Assembly: GCF_013307435.2 (NCBI RefSeq)
Contig: NZ_CP102845.1
Span: forward strand, 3,718,001 to 3,782,000
Direction: 5' to 3'
From: Microvirga terrae
GTDB lineage: Bacteria > Pseudomonadota > Alphaproteobacteria > Rhizobiales > Beijerinckiaceae
DNA length: 64,000 bases
Shown: positions 19,162 through 29,548 of the stretch, piece after piece
How the letters are laid out: every line of letters begins with the position of its first letter
How positions within the stretch are numbered: position 1 is the stretch's first letter
Notes under the pieces: generated by a model
The model's input: the letters and a program-made list of their open reading frames with translations, nothing else
Databases searched by the model: none
What the model was told of the DNA's origin: nothing
Program-made: the position numbers and the translations under genes

Positions 19162-20433
19162 ATGCTCGCCTCAATGAAAGCCCGGCGCATCGCCATCGTG
19201 GTGAAAGGGTATCCACGCCTCTCGGAAACCTTCATCGCCCAGGAGATTCTGGCCCTGGAGCAGCGCGGTCTTGACCTTGAGATCTGGTCGCTCCGCCATC
19301 CGACGGAGCGGGCCGTGCATCCGATGCACAAGGCGATCAAGGCGCCCGTGACCTATCTGCCGGAATATCTCTACGAGGAGCCCCTGCGCGTGCTGCGTGG
19401 CGGCGTCTGGAGCCTGAGGCAGAAGGGTTTCGGACGCGCCATGAGGGCATTCTGGGGCGATCTGAAGCGCGATTTCACCGCCAACCGGGTGCGCCGCCTC
19501 GGCCAAGCGTTCGTGATGGCCAGGGAGATGCCGGAGGATGTCGGTCACCTGCATGTGCATTACCTGCACACGCCGGCGTCCGTCGTCCGGTACGCCGCGC
19601 TGCTCACGGGCCGGACTTGGACCTTCTCGGCTCATGCCAAGGACATCTGGACGACCCCCGACTGGGAGAAGCGCGAAAAGATCGCGGAGGCACTCTGGGG
19701 TGTCACCTGCACGGCGCAGGGTGCCGGCAATCTCCAATCGCTGTCCCGGCCCGAGCGCGTCTCGCTCGTCTATCACGGGCTCGATCTCTCGCGCTTTCCG
19801 TCGCCTCCGGAAGGCCGCCCCGCCAGGAACGGCGTGAACCCGCGCGATCCGGTGCGCATCGTGTCCGTCGGGCGGGCCGTGGCGAAGAAGGGCTACGGCG
19901 ACCTGATCAAGGCGCTCGCGGCCCTGCCGCAGGACCTCCACTGGCGCTTCGCGCATGTGGGCGGCGGAGAGCTGCTCGCCAGCCTGAAGAAGCAGGCCCA
20001 GGAGGCCGGAATCGCCGACAGGGTGGCGTTTCTGGGCGCGAAGGCGCAGCCCGACATCATTTCCCTTCTGCGCGAGGCCGACCTGTTCGTACTGCCCTCC
20101 AAAGAAGCCCGATCGGGCGATCGGGACGGTCTGCCGAACGTGATCATGGAGGCGGCGAGCCAGGGGCTTGCCATCGTGGCGACGGACTTCGCCGGCATCC
20201 CGGAATTCATCCGCGACGACCTGGAAGGCCGGCTCGTGCCGCCGGGCGATTGGGAGGCCTTGTCCAACGCCGTCAATCTCCTCGCCCGCGATCCCGAGCG
20301 CCGGAAATCCCTTGGCGACGCGGCTTTCTCGCGCCTGCGGCGGGAGTTTTCCATGGAAGGCGGGATCGACGTGCTGGAAGCCCGGCTGCGCGCCGTGACG
20401 CAGAGCCCGACACGAGAACCGGAGCGCGTGTGA
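19162..20433 (+). CDS. Glycosyltransferase family 4 protein
   Basis: 423 residues. GT4 features include RIAIVVKGYPRLSETFIAQE at the N-terminus, YHGLDLSRF before the linker, VSVGRAVAKKGYGDLIKA at the start of the C-terminal Rossmann domain and PSKEARSGDRDGLPNVIMEA, which holds the E-x7-E donor-binding motif. The LSETFI pattern is common in colanic-acid type transferases. ATG 19162 is chosen because it follows the preceding stop by 8 bases; ATG 19174 is an alternative. Its stop overlaps the GTG start of the next gene. Confidence 0.92.
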   Translation: MLASMKARRIAIVVKGYPRLSETFIAQEILALEQRGLDLEIWSLRHPTERAVHPMHKAIKAPVTYLPEYLYEEPLRVLRGGVWSLRQKGFGRAMRAFWGDLKRDFTANRVRRLGQAFVMAREMPEDVGHLHVHYLHTPASVVRYAALLTGRTWTFSAHAKDIWTTPDWEKREKIAEALWGVTCTAQGAGNLQSLSRPERVSLVYHGLDLSRFPSPPEGRPARNGVNPRDPVRIVSVGRAVAKKGYGDLIKALAALPQDLHWRFAHVGGGELLASLKKQAQEAGIADRVAFLGAKAQPDIISLLREADLFVLPSKEARSGDRDGLPNVIMEAASQGLAIVATDFAGIPEFIRDDLEGRLVPPGDWEALSNAVNLLARDPERRKSLGDAAFSRLRREFSMEGGIDVLEARLRAVTQSPTREPERV

Positions 20434-21560
20434 CCCCCGCGCGGCCCATTGCGTTCTACGCTCCCTTGAAGAGCCCGAACCACCCCCTGCCCTCGGGCGA
20501 CCGCACCATGGCGCGCCTGCTGATGAAAGCTCTCGGCGGGGCGGGCTTTTCGCCTTTCCTCGCCAGCGAGCTGCGGACCCTCGATAAGGCCGGCGACCGG
20601 GAGTGCCAGGACGATCTCCGACGGCGCTCGCTGGCGGAAGCCGATCGCCTCATCGCCCGCTACAGGGCAATGCCCGGCGCGATGCGACCGCGTCTGTGGT
20701 TCACCTACCACGTCTATTACAAGGCGCCGGACTGGATCGGCCCACGCGTCGCCGAGGCTCTCGGCATTCCCTACGCCGTTGCCGAAGGCTCGCGGGCGGC
20801 CAAGCGCGCCCGGGGATCCTGGACGCTCGGACATGAAGGGGCGGAAGCGGCCCTCGACCGGGCCGATGTGGTCTTCGTGATGACCGCGCATGATCGGGAG
20901 GCCTTGGAGCGGGCGAAGCCGCAGCGGCAGGGTCTGGTGGATCTGCCGCCGTTTCTCGACCTGCAGGACTGGCCGGCACCGCCCTCCCGCCCATTGCCGG
21001 AAGCCGCGCCGCGCCTCCTGACGGTGGCGATGATGCGGGAGGGCGACAAGCTCGCCTCCTACCGCATTCTGGCCGTTGCCCTGGAGCGACTCCGGCACCT
21101 GCCCTGGACCCTGGACGTCGTCGGTGACGGCGAGGCCCGCGACGAGGTCGCACAGCTTTTCTCCGACATGGCGCAGCGCGTGCGCTTCCATGGGCGGATC
21201 GACAGCAAGGCCGATCTGGCGGCGTTCTACGGGGCGGCCGATCTCTTTGTCTGGCCGGCCGTCAACGAGGCCTACGGCATGGTGCTGCTGGAAGCGCAGG
21301 CTCTGGGCTGCACGGTGGCTGCAGGTGCGTATGGCGGGGTCGCCAGCGTCGTGCGGAACGGCGAAACCGGAACTCTCACGCCCCCGGGCGACCCCGTGGC
21401 CCTCGCGGGAGCGTTGAGCGATCTTCTAGGGGACCGCGGACGGCTGCGGGATCTCGGCGCCAACGCGTTGCGGTTCGTCCGGCAGGAACGCGGCCTCGAT
21501 CATGCTTCTTTGCGCTTGCGCAATGCGCTCCAACCGCTCACGGATGAGGCGGGAGAATGA
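20430..21560 (+). CDS. Glycosyltransferase family 4 protein (GTG start)
   Basis: 376 residues. The GTG start at 20430 overlaps the preceding gene's stop (GTGTGA). The N-terminal domain has FYAPLKSPNHPLPSGDRTMA, and the C-terminal domain VAMMREGDKLASYRILA, LDVVGDGEARDEV and PAVNEAYGMVLLEAQALG, the usual GT4 donor-sugar motif. It most resembles phosphatidylinositol mannosyltransferase-like GT4 enzymes. Its ATGA overlap with the next gene shows translational coupling. Confidence 0.9.
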   Translation: MTPARPIAFYAPLKSPNHPLPSGDRTMARLLMKALGGAGFSPFLASELRTLDKAGDRECQDDLRRRSLAEADRLIARYRAMPGAMRPRLWFTYHVYYKAPDWIGPRVAEALGIPYAVAEGSRAAKRARGSWTLGHEGAEAALDRADVVFVMTAHDREALERAKPQRQGLVDLPPFLDLQDWPAPPSRPLPEAAPRLLTVAMMREGDKLASYRILAVALERLRHLPWTLDVVGDGEARDEVAQLFSDMAQRVRFHGRIDSKADLAAFYGAADLFVWPAVNEAYGMVLLEAQALGCTVAAGAYGGVASVVRNGETGTLTPPGDPVALAGALSDLLGDRGRLRDLGANALRFVRQERGLDHASLRLRNALQPLTDEAGE

Positions 21561-23497
21561 CCGTGCGCGTTCTGATCGCCGTCACGCATCTGTTGGGCGC
21601 AGGCCACCTGACGAGGGCCGCCGCTCTCGCACGGGCCTTCGCACGGGAAGGGCACGAAACCACCCTCGTAACGGGCGGAAGCCCAGCCCGGCTGCCCGAT
21701 CTGGGCACCGTCACCCTCGTTCAGCTGCCTCCCGTGCGAACGGTCGGAACGGATTTCAGGACGCTGCTCGACGAAGACCTCGAACCCGTGGATGCAGCCT
21801 ATCTCGAAAGGCGCCGCACCCTCCTTCTCGACACCCTGACGACCGTCCGGCCCGACATCCTCATCACCGAACTGTTTCCCTTCGGGCGGCGCGTTCTGGC
21901 CGATGAGTTCTGCGCGCTGATCGAGGCTGCGCGCGGCGCGGATCCGAGCCCGCGGATCGTGTGCTCAATCCGGGACGTGCTGGTGCCGTCCTCCAAGGCG
22001 TCGCGGATCGCCGAAGCCCATGAACGCGTGCTCCGGCATTACGACGCGGTCCTCGTCCACGGCGACCCGGAGCTGGTTCCCTTGGAAGCCTCGTGGCCCC
22101 TGGACGAGCAGGTCAGACCCCTCATCCGCTACACCGGCTACGTGGACGAGAACGAGAGCCCGGTGCCGGAGACCCGCCGGCACGGGATCGTCGTCTCAGG
22201 CGGGTCGAGCGCGGCGAGCCTGCCGCTCTACCGCGCCGCCCTCGAGGCAGCCCAGGAGATCACCGACCGGCCCTGGCGTATCCTCGTCGGCCGGAGCGTC
22301 GCCGATTCCAACTTCCGTGAGCTTCGGGCCGGCGCTCCGGCTCATGTCGCCGTCGAGCTCGCGCGGCCCGACTTCCGGACTCTGCTCGCCGGCGCCGAAC
22401 TATCCGTGAGCCAAGCCGGGTACAACACCACCGTCGACCTGCTGCGGTGCGGCGTGAGGTCGGTCCTCGTGCCTTTCGAGGCCGGCCAGGAGACGGAACA
22501 GCGTCTGCGGGCCGAGCGCTTGGCGGCCCTGGGCTTGGCTGAAATCCTGCCCGAGGCGGATCTGTCGCCGCCGAACCTCGTTCGGGCGATCGGGCGCGCG
22601 CTGTCATGGCCATCGTCCCGGAGGCCGGCCGTGTCCAGCGACGGCGCCCGCCGGACGGTCGCCTTGGCCGAGAGCCTCGTGCAGTCCCGGCCAGCCCTTC
22701 ACCGGGCCATCGACTGGTCGCCTCTCGACCAGGCGCTCGACCGAGCCCAGGATCGGGATTGCCCCGTCGGCTTCTGGTGGCGGGACGACGATGCGGTGGC
22801 CGATACGCCCGAACTCGACCGGCTCCTCGGCCTTGCCCGCCGGTACGATGCCGGGATCGGCCTCGCGGTCATCCCGAGCGGCATCGAGGCTTCCCTTGCG
22901 GTCCGACTGGCGGAGGAGAACAAGGCCTTCGCGCTCGTCCACGGATGGAGCCATGCCGATCATGCGCCAGCGGGCGAGAAGAAGGCGGAATTCGGCCCTC
23001 ACCGCACGCTGGACGAGATGACGGCGGAACTGGAACGGGCCCTGCACGCGGCGCGCCAGCTCCTCGGATCGAGGCTCCTGCCCGTCTTCGTGCCACCCTG
23101 GAACCGGATCGCCCGGGATCTCGTCGCGATCCTGCCGGGCCAGGGATTTCGGGCGATATCGACCTTCAACGACCGGATGTCCGCCTATCCCGTGTCAGGT
23201 CTCCTTCAGATCAACACCCACGTGGATCCCATCGACTGGCACGGGACGAGAAGCCTGGCCGATCCGGCCCTGATCATCGCCAATCTCGCCAACGCGGTCG
23301 AGCGGCGCGCGATGGGCCGGGCGGACCGCGGCGAGCCGATCGGGTTCCTGACCCATCATCTCGCTCATGACGACGTCATCTGGTCGTTATGCGAAAGGCT
23401 TATCGCCCATCTCGCCGCCAGAGGCATACGTTTCCTGTGTCCAGATGCCTGTTTCGACTTGGAAACAAGATCACAATTGAGATCTAATGGGATCTGA
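21557..23497 (+). CDS. Fusion of a MurG-like glycosyltransferase and a polysaccharide deacetylase-like domain
   Basis: 646 residues. Residues 1-370 are a MurG/GT28-like transferase: VLIAVTHLLGAGHLTRAAAL, GIVVSGGSSAASLPLY and SQAGYNTTVDLLRCGVRSVL, parallel to the first gene of this run. Residues 395-646 resemble NodB-type deacetylases: GFWWRDDDAVAD (metal-binding Asp pair), LVHGWSHADHA (His-x3-His), FVPPWNRI (arginine-containing motif) and GFLTHHLAHDD (C-terminal His). A transferase joined to a deacetylase suggests sugar addition and N-deacetylation of the same product. It overlaps the preceding gene by four bases and is last in the run. Confidence 0.87.
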   Translation: MTVRVLIAVTHLLGAGHLTRAAALARAFAREGHETTLVTGGSPARLPDLGTVTLVQLPPVRTVGTDFRTLLDEDLEPVDAAYLERRRTLLLDTLTTVRPDILITELFPFGRRVLADEFCALIEAARGADPSPRIVCSIRDVLVPSSKASRIAEAHERVLRHYDAVLVHGDPELVPLEASWPLDEQVRPLIRYTGYVDENESPVPETRRHGIVVSGGSSAASLPLYRAALEAAQEITDRPWRILVGRSVADSNFRELRAGAPAHVAVELARPDFRTLLAGAELSVSQAGYNTTVDLLRCGVRSVLVPFEAGQETEQRLRAERLAALGLAEILPEADLSPPNLVRAIGRALSWPSSRRPAVSSDGARRTVALAESLVQSRPALHRAIDWSPLDQALDRAQDRDCPVGFWWRDDDAVADTPELDRLLGLARRYDAGIGLAVIPSGIEASLAVRLAEENKAFALVHGWSHADHAPAGEKKAEFGPHRTLDEMTAELERALHAARQLLGSRLLPVFVPPWNRIARDLVAILPGQGFRAISTFNDRMSAYPVSGLLQINTHVDPIDWHGTRSLADPALIIANLANAVERRAMGRADRGEPIGFLTHHLAHDDVIWSLCERLIAHLAARGIRFLCPDACFDLETRSQLRSNGI

Positions 23498-23528
23498 TGC
23501 GTTATGCTCATAGATCCTGGAGGAGCAT

Positions 23529-25394
23529 ATGGAAGCGCCACTCCTGTCGGTTCGCCAGCTGACAGTTGACTTCAACACCGACGCCGGGGACTTCCGCGCG
23601 GTCGACGGCCTGACGTTCGACATTCCCAAGGGGAAGACGGTGGCGCTCGTCGGCGAGTCCGGCTCGGGCAAATCGGTCACCGCGCAGGCCATCCTCCAGA
23701 TCCTGTCGAAGAAGGCCAGGATCACCAACGGATCGATCCTCTTCAACGATCCGGCGAACGGGGGCAGCGTCGATATCGCGGCGCTCGCGCCCGAGAGCGA
23801 CGCCATGCATGCCCTGCGCGGCGGGCGCATTGCCATGATCTTTCAGGAGCCGATGACATCCCTGTCGCCGCTCCACACCATCGGCGACCAGATCTCCGAG
23901 GCGCTGATGATCCATTCGGACGTGGATCAGACCAAGGCGAACCAGAGGACCGTGGACGTGCTGGCCCGGGTCGGCTTTCCCGATCCCAAGCGGGCCCTGA
24001 CGACCTACCCGTTCGAGCTGTCCGGCGGGCTGCGCCAGCGTGCCATGATCGCCATGGCGCTCATCACACGCCCGGCCCTCCTGATCGCGGACGAGCCCAC
24101 GACGGCGCTCGACGTGACCACGCAGGCTCAGATCCTCGATCTCATCAAGGAACTCCAGATCGAGACGGGCATGTCGGTGCTCCTCATCACCCACGATCTC
24201 GGCGTGGTCGCCAACGTGGCCGATGAGGTCGTGGTCATGTATCGCGGGAAGATCATGGAGGCCGGCTCCCGGGAGAACATCTTCCGCAACGCGCAGCATG
24301 CCTATCTCCAGGCGCTCATGCGGGCCGTCCCGCGCTTCGCCATGGGCGAGAACGAGCGGCTGACGCCGATCCGCGAGGTGAAGAGCGCGGCTCTCGCATC
24401 CGCCGGCGCTCCGCAGCGCATCCAGCCCAACGGCCCCATCCTGAAGGCCGAGCATCTCACCAAATGCTTCACGCTCCGGTCGGGCTGGTTCTCCGGCAAG
24501 ACGCAGCAGATCCGCGCGGTCAGCGAAGTCGATCTCACCCTTCCTGCCGGGAAAACCCTGGGGCTCGTGGGTGAATCCGGATGCGGCAAGACCACCGTGT
24601 CCAAGATGATCATGCGGGCCCTGACGCCCAATGCGGGCCGCGTCCTCTTCGACGACGGCACGGGTCCGAAAGACGTGCACAAGCTGGAAGGCGATGCGCT
24701 GACGGCCTACCGTCGTTCGGTGCAGTTCATCTTCCAGGATCCGTTCTCGTCGCTCAACCCGCGCATGACGGTCTACGAGCTTCTGACGGAGCCCCTGCGC
24801 ATCCACGACATCGGCACTTCGGACCAGCGCTACGAGCGGGTCAAGCAGCTCCTCGACATGGTCGGGCTCGATCAGCGCTCGCTCAGACGTTACCCGCATT
24901 CCTTCTCCGGCGGCCAGCGCCAGCGCCTCGGGATCGCGCGGGCGCTTGCCCTGGAGCCTCGCGTGCTGCTCTGCGACGAGCCCGTCTCCGCTCTCGACGT
25001 GTCGGTGCAGGCCCAGGTGCTCAACCTGCTCAAGGATCTGCAATCGGCCCTCGGATTGTCCTACCTCTTCGTGTCCCACAATCTCGCCGTGGTGGACTAC
25101 ATCGCCGATACCATCGCGGTCATGTGCCGGGGCTATATCGTCGAGGAGGCGCCGAAATCCTCCCTCTTCCGCAATCCGGTTCATCCCTACACGCAGGCGC
25201 TTCTCGCCGCCGTGCCGGATCCGGACATCGATCGCCCGCTGGACTTCGCCAAACTGCGGACCGGCCGCTTCTCGCAGCCGTCGGAATGGCCCGAGCCGTT
25301 CCGCATCAAACCCGGCGAGTTCGGCCACATGAAAGAGATCGAACCTGGCCACAAGGTTCGTCTGGGGCACCTGACAGCCCGGGAGGCTGCGTGA
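23529..25394 (+). CDS. Oligopeptide ABC importer, double ATPase subunit
   Basis: 621 residues with two complete ABC ATPase domains. Domain 1 has Walker [16 protein letters not shown], signature [15 protein letters not shown] and Walker [14 protein letters not shown]. Domain 2 has [30 protein letters not shown] and [13 protein letters not shown]. Each ends with the C-terminal oligopeptide-transporter tail ([22 protein letters not shown]). It powers uptake of peptides or related opines with the three genes downstream; organisation is that of YejF-type fused subunits. A strong GGAGGAG precedes ATG 23529. Its TGA overlaps the ATG of the binding-protein gene (TGATG form). Confidence 0.95.
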   Translation: MEAPLLSVRQLTVDFNTDAGDFRAVDGLTFDIPKGKTVALVGESGSGKSVTAQAILQILSKKARITNGSILFNDPANGGSVDIAALAPESDAMHALRGGRIAMIFQEPMTSLSPLHTIGDQISEALMIHSDVDQTKANQRTVDVLARVGFPDPKRALTTYPFELSGGLRQRAMIAMALITRPALLIADEPTTALDVTTQAQILDLIKELQIETGMSVLLITHDLGVVANVADEVVVMYRGKIMEAGSRENIFRNAQHAYLQALMRAVPRFAMGENERLTPIREVKSAALASAGAPQRIQPNGPILKAEHLTKCFTLRSGWFSGKTQQIRAVSEVDLTLPAGKTLGLVGESGCGKTTVSKMIMRALTPNAGRVLFDDGTGPKDVHKLEGDALTAYRRSVQFIFQDPFSSLNPRMTVYELLTEPLRIHDIGTSDQRYERVKQLLDMVGLDQRSLRRYPHSFSGGQRQRLGIARALALEPRVLLCDEPVSALDVSVQAQVLNLLKDLQSALGLSYLFVSHNLAVVDYIADTIAVMCRGYIVEEAPKSSLFRNPVHPYTQALLAAVPDPDIDRPLDFAKLRTGRFSQPSEWPEPFRIKPGEFGHMKEIEPGHKVRLGHLTAREAA

Positions 25395-27307
25395 TGCTGA
25401 TCCGTATCAGACCAAGACCGTTCGTCCTCGCTGCCGCTCTCGCATGGCTGGCATTGCCGGCCCTGGCGCAGGATTTCAAGGACGCTCCCTTCTTCGCCGA
25501 GCAGGTGAAGGACAAGAAGCTGCCGCCTCTGGCCGAGCGGCTGCCGAAAACCCCCATCGTGGTCGACGCGGCGGGCCAGTATGGCGGCGACATGGTCACC
25601 CTGGTGCCGCGGCCGCGCGACATCCGCTACATCTCGACCTACACCTACACGCGGCTCGTCGGCTACGACCGCACCCTGCATCTCAAGCCCGACCTGCTCG
25701 AAAAATACGAGAACGAGGACGACCGGGTTTTCACCTTCACCCTGCGCGCCGGTCACCGCTGGTCGGACGGCTCGCCCTTCACGGCGGAGGATTTCCGCTA
25801 CTACTGGGAGGACGTGGCCCAGAACGCGGATCTCTCGCCCGCCGGCCCGCCCGAATTCATGCTCGTGGACGGAAAGCCCCCGCGCTTCGAGGTCCTCGAC
25901 GAACGGACGGTGCGTTTCACCTGGGACAAGCCCAATCCGCGATTCCTGCCGCAGCTCGCCGGATCCCTCGATCCGGGAATTTACCGCGCCTCCACCTATC
26001 TCAAGCAGTTCCACGCCAAATATGCCGACAAGGCGGCCCTCGACGAGAAGGCCAAGCAGCAGAAGCTGAAATCCTGGGCCGCCCTGCACAACCGCATGGA
26101 CGACATGAAGGAGCAGACCAACCCGGCCCTGCCCACGCTCATGCCCTGGCGCGTCATGAACGCGGCGCCGGCCAACCGCTTCATCTTCGAGCGCAATCCC
26201 TATTATCACCGGGTCGACCACCAGGGACAGCAGCTGCCCTATGTCGACCGGCTCATCATGGATGTTTCGGCCCCCGGCCTGTTCGCGGCCAAGGCCAATG
26301 CGGGCGAGCTCGATCTCCTGTTCCGCGGCCTCTCCATGAGTGACATTCCGGTCCTGAAGGAGGGTGAGAAGGCCAAGGGATACACCACCCTGCTCTGGCC
26401 CTATGCGCGCGGCACGGAACTTGCCCTCTATCCCAATCTCAACACGGTGGATCCGGTCTGGCGCCAGCTCAACCGGGACATCCGCTTCCGCCGCGCCCTG
26501 TCGCTCGGCATCGACCGCAGGACCCTGAACAACGCGCTGCTGTTCGGGCTCGGCACCGAGGGTAACAATACGATCGTGGCGGAAAGCCCGCTCTTCTCGG
26601 CCGAGCTGCGCACGGAGAACGCCGGGTACGATCCGCGCGAGGCCTCCCGGCTTCTCGACGAGATCGGCCTGACGAAGCGCAACGGCGCCGGCATCCGCCT
26701 GCTGCCCGACGGACGCGAGCTGGAGATCATCGTCGAAACCGACGGCGAGAGCAGCCTCGTGGTCGACGGTCTGACCCTGATCGGCGAATTCTGGCGCGAG
26801 ATCGGCGTCAGGCTCTTCGTGAAGCCCCAGGACCGGACCGTCCTGCGCAACCGCTCCTATGCAGGCCTGACCGTCATGGTCGCGGCCCCCGGCCTCGACA
26901 ACGCGATCCCCACGGCCATCATGCCGCCGACCGAACTCGCTCCCATGCGCCAGGACAACTACACCTGGCCGAAATGGGGCCAGCACGTGGAAACGAAAGG
27001 CAAGAACGGCGAGCAGGTCGATATCCCGGAGGCGCAGCGCCTTCTCGATCTCTACACGACCTGGATGAACACCGGGAACCGGACCGTGCAACGGGACGTC
27101 TGGACCGAGATGCTGCGCAACCACGCCGAGAACCAATGGTCGATCGGCACCATCTCCGGCGCCCTGCAGCCGATCGTCGTCCGCAACGGCCTGCAGGGGC
27201 TCCCCGCCAAGGCGCTCTACAGCTGGGAGCCGACCGCGATGCTCGGCATCTATCGCCTGGACGAGATCCATTGGAACAAAGCCGCCGGCAAAGAGGCCCG
27301 CCGATGA
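25394..27307 (+). CDS. Extracellular solute-binding protein, family 5
   Basis: 637 residues with a Sec signal peptide (FVLAAALAWLALPALAQ). The mature protein follows the dipeptide/oligopeptide-binding pattern: TFTLRAGHRWSDGSPFTAED, the family signature, then NPYYHRVDHQGQQLPYVDR and RFRRALSLGIDRRTLN. It captures the substrate in the periplasm for the permeases encoded next. The length and the YHRVD segment resemble the YejA/AppA-like group rather than classic OppA. It overlaps both neighbouring genes by a few bases. Confidence 0.94.
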   Translation: MLIRIRPRPFVLAAALAWLALPALAQDFKDAPFFAEQVKDKKLPPLAERLPKTPIVVDAAGQYGGDMVTLVPRPRDIRYISTYTYTRLVGYDRTLHLKPDLLEKYENEDDRVFTFTLRAGHRWSDGSPFTAEDFRYYWEDVAQNADLSPAGPPEFMLVDGKPPRFEVLDERTVRFTWDKPNPRFLPQLAGSLDPGIYRASTYLKQFHAKYADKAALDEKAKQQKLKSWAALHNRMDDMKEQTNPALPTLMPWRVMNAAPANRFIFERNPYYHRVDHQGQQLPYVDRLIMDVSAPGLFAAKANAGELDLLFRGLSMSDIPVLKEGEKAKGYTTLLWPYARGTELALYPNLNTVDPVWRQLNRDIRFRRALSLGIDRRTLNNALLFGLGTEGNNTIVAESPLFSAELRTENAGYDPREASRLLDEIGLTKRNGAGIRLLPDGRELEIIVETDGESSLVVDGLTLIGEFWREIGVRLFVKPQDRTVLRNRSYAGLTVMVAAPGLDNAIPTAIMPPTELAPMRQDNYTWPKWGQHVETKGKNGEQVDIPEAQRLLDLYTTWMNTGNRTVQRDVWTEMLRNHAENQWSIGTISGALQPIVVRNGLQGLPAKALYSWEPTAMLGIYRLDEIHWNKAAGKEARR

Positions 27308-28323
27308 TCCGCTTCCTGTTGCGTCGCATCGTCACCATGGCGGTGACATTGCTGATCATATCGGCCTTGATCTTCTTCATCATCAAGCTGCCGCCTGGGG
27401 ACTTCCTGTCCAACCAGATCGCCGAATTGCGGGCCCAGGGCGAATCGGCCTCCGTCGCGAAGGCCGAATTCCTCATCAAGCAGTACGGGCTCGACAAGCC
27501 CGCCTGGCAGCAATACCTGGTCTGGGTCGGCGTCATGCCGGGACCGAACGGCTTCTCCGGCCTGCTTCAGGGCGACTGGGGCTGGTCCTTCGAGTACGAC
27601 AAGCCCGTTGTGGAGGTGGTCGGCGATGCCCTGTGGCTGACGCTCCTCGTCAATCTCGCGGTGGTGATCTTCATCCACGTGGTGTCGATCCCGATCGCGA
27701 TCTACTCGGCGACGCGGCAATATTCCGTGGGCGACTATCTCGCCACCTTCATCGGCTATATCGGACTTGCGACCCCGAGCTTCCTGCTCGCGCTGATCCT
27801 GCTCTATTACATGAACCGCTGGTTCGGCGTTTCGATCGGCGGGCTCTACGACGCAGAATATGCGGGCGAGCCCTGGACCTGGGCCAAGACGCAGTCCCTG
27901 TTCTCGCATCTCCTTGTCCCGACCGTCGTGATCGGGCTCGGCGGAACGGCCGCCATGATCCGGCGCATGCGGGCGAACCTGCTCGACGAGCTCGGCAAGC
28001 AATATTATGTGACCGCGAAGGCCAAGGGCCTCGGCCCCACCAAGGCCCTGCTGAAATATCCCTTCCGCATGTCGCTCAATCCCTTCATCGCCGATATCGG
28101 CAATCTCCTGCCGCATCTGGTATCCGGCTCGGTTCTCGTGTCCCTGGTCTTGAGTCTTCCGACCGTGGGGCCGATCCTGCTGAGCGCGCTGAAGAGCCAG
28201 GATCAGTTCCTGGCCGGGTTCATCCTCATGTTCGTCGCCATGCTCACGGTCGTCGGCATGCTGATCTCCGACCTCCTGCTCGCCTGGCTTGATCCGCGCA
28301 TCCGGATGGGAGGCGGGCGATGA
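27304..28323 (+). CDS. Oligopeptide ABC importer permease, DppB/YejB type
   Basis: 339 residues, starting at ATG 27304 inside the ATGA overlap with the binding-protein gene. It begins MIRFLLRRIVTMAVTLLII, the standard start of DppB-type permeases, has six membrane segments, and contains the EAA loop (TAKAKGLGPTKALLKYPFR) that docks onto the ATPase. Its end overlaps the next permease gene by four bases. Confidence 0.95.
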   Translation: MIRFLLRRIVTMAVTLLIISALIFFIIKLPPGDFLSNQIAELRAQGESASVAKAEFLIKQYGLDKPAWQQYLVWVGVMPGPNGFSGLLQGDWGWSFEYDKPVVEVVGDALWLTLLVNLAVVIFIHVVSIPIAIYSATRQYSVGDYLATFIGYIGLATPSFLLALILLYYMNRWFGVSIGGLYDAEYAGEPWTWAKTQSLFSHLLVPTVVIGLGGTAAMIRRMRANLLDELGKQYYVTAKAKGLGPTKALLKYPFRMSLNPFIADIGNLLPHLVSGSVLVSLVLSLPTVGPILLSALKSQDQFLAGFILMFVAMLTVVGMLISDLLLAWLDPRIRMGGGR

Positions 28324-29483
28324 ACACGGCCATCACCTCCAAGCGCCATTACGTCGATCCGGCGCCCTTCGATCCCGGCAAGACCGAGCCTGTCGGGGCC
28401 GAGAACGAGAGCTTCTACCGCGCCTCGTCCTGGCAGCTGATGTGGTGGAAGTTCCGTCGCCACAAGGTGGCGGTGGCGGCGGCCTTCGTGCTCCTGTTCT
28501 TCTACGCGATCGTGCCCTTCGTCGAGGTGATCGCGCCCTACAACCAGACCAAGCGCCACGGGGATTTTCTGTACGCGCCGCCGCAGGGCATTCATCTGAT
28601 GCATGAAGGCCGCTTCGTCGGCCCCTTCACCTATCCCTACAGCTACAGCTTCGACCTCGAGAGCTTCCGGCGCGTCTACACGCCCGATACGTCGAAGCCA
28701 CAGCCCATCCGGTTCCTGTGCAGGAGCGACGCCTATCAGTTCTGGGGCCTCTGGCAGATGGATGTCCATGTCGTCTGCCCGCCTGAGAACGGCACCATGT
28801 TCCTGCTCGGCACCGACCGGCTCGGGCGCGACCTGCTCTCGCGCATCATCTACGGGGCGCGAATCTCGCTCACCATCGGGATCGTCGGCATCGCGGTGTC
28901 GTTCGCACTCGGCCTCTTCTTCGGCGGTCTTGCCGGCTATCTCGGCGGATGGGTCGACCATGTCATCCAGCGCATGATCGAGATCCTGCGCTCGCTCCCG
29001 GAGCTGCCCCTGTGGCTCGCGCTCTCGGCCGCCCTCCCGGCGAACTGGAGCCCGATCCTGGTGTTCTTCGGCATCACGATCATCCTCGGCCTGCTCGACT
29101 GGCCGGGGCTGGCCCGCGCGGTGCGCTCGAAGTTGCTCTCCCTGCGCGAGGAGGATTTCGTCAAGGCGGCGGAACTGATGGGAGCGTCCAAGCAGCGCAT
29201 CATCGCGCGCCACCTCATCCCGAACTTCATGAGCCACCTCATCGCCTCGGCGACCCTCTCGATTCCCTCCATGATTCTCGGCGAGACGGCCCTCTCCTTC
29301 CTGGGCCTGGGCCTGCGCCCGCCCGTGACGAGCTGGGGCGTGCTGCTCAACGAGGCGCAGAACCTGGCAGCCGTGCAGCTGCATCCCTGGCTGCTCTTCC
29401 CGATGGTGCCGGTCGTGATCGTGGTGCTCGCCTTCAACTTCATGGGCGACGGCCTCAGGGACGCGGCGGATCCCTACCATTAG
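28320..29483 (+). CDS. Oligopeptide ABC importer permease, DppC/YejE type
   Basis: 387 residues. A cytosolic N-terminal stretch leads into the first membrane helix (KVAVAAAFVLLFFYAIVPF). A long periplasmic insertion follows before LGTDRLGRDLLSRIIYGARISL, the hallmark of DppC-type subunits. The EAA loop is AAELMGASKQRIIARHLIP. The insertion makes the protein longer than the usual 300 residues. Last gene of the transporter operon. Confidence 0.95.
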   Translation: MNTAITSKRHYVDPAPFDPGKTEPVGAENESFYRASSWQLMWWKFRRHKVAVAAAFVLLFFYAIVPFVEVIAPYNQTKRHGDFLYAPPQGIHLMHEGRFVGPFTYPYSYSFDLESFRRVYTPDTSKPQPIRFLCRSDAYQFWGLWQMDVHVVCPPENGTMFLLGTDRLGRDLLSRIIYGARISLTIGIVGIAVSFALGLFFGGLAGYLGGWVDHVIQRMIEILRSLPELPLWLALSAALPANWSPILVFFGITIILGLLDWPGLARAVRSKLLSLREEDFVKAAELMGASKQRIIARHLIPNFMSHLIASATLSIPSMILGETALSFLGLGLRPPVTSWGVLLNEAQNLAAVQLHPWLLFPMVPVVIVVLAFNFMGDGLRDAADPYH

Positions 29484-29548
29484 CCAGTTGTCCTTGACGT
29501 ATAGGAATGCGAGACACCCTGAATCCATAGCGATGGCAGAGGTGTTTC

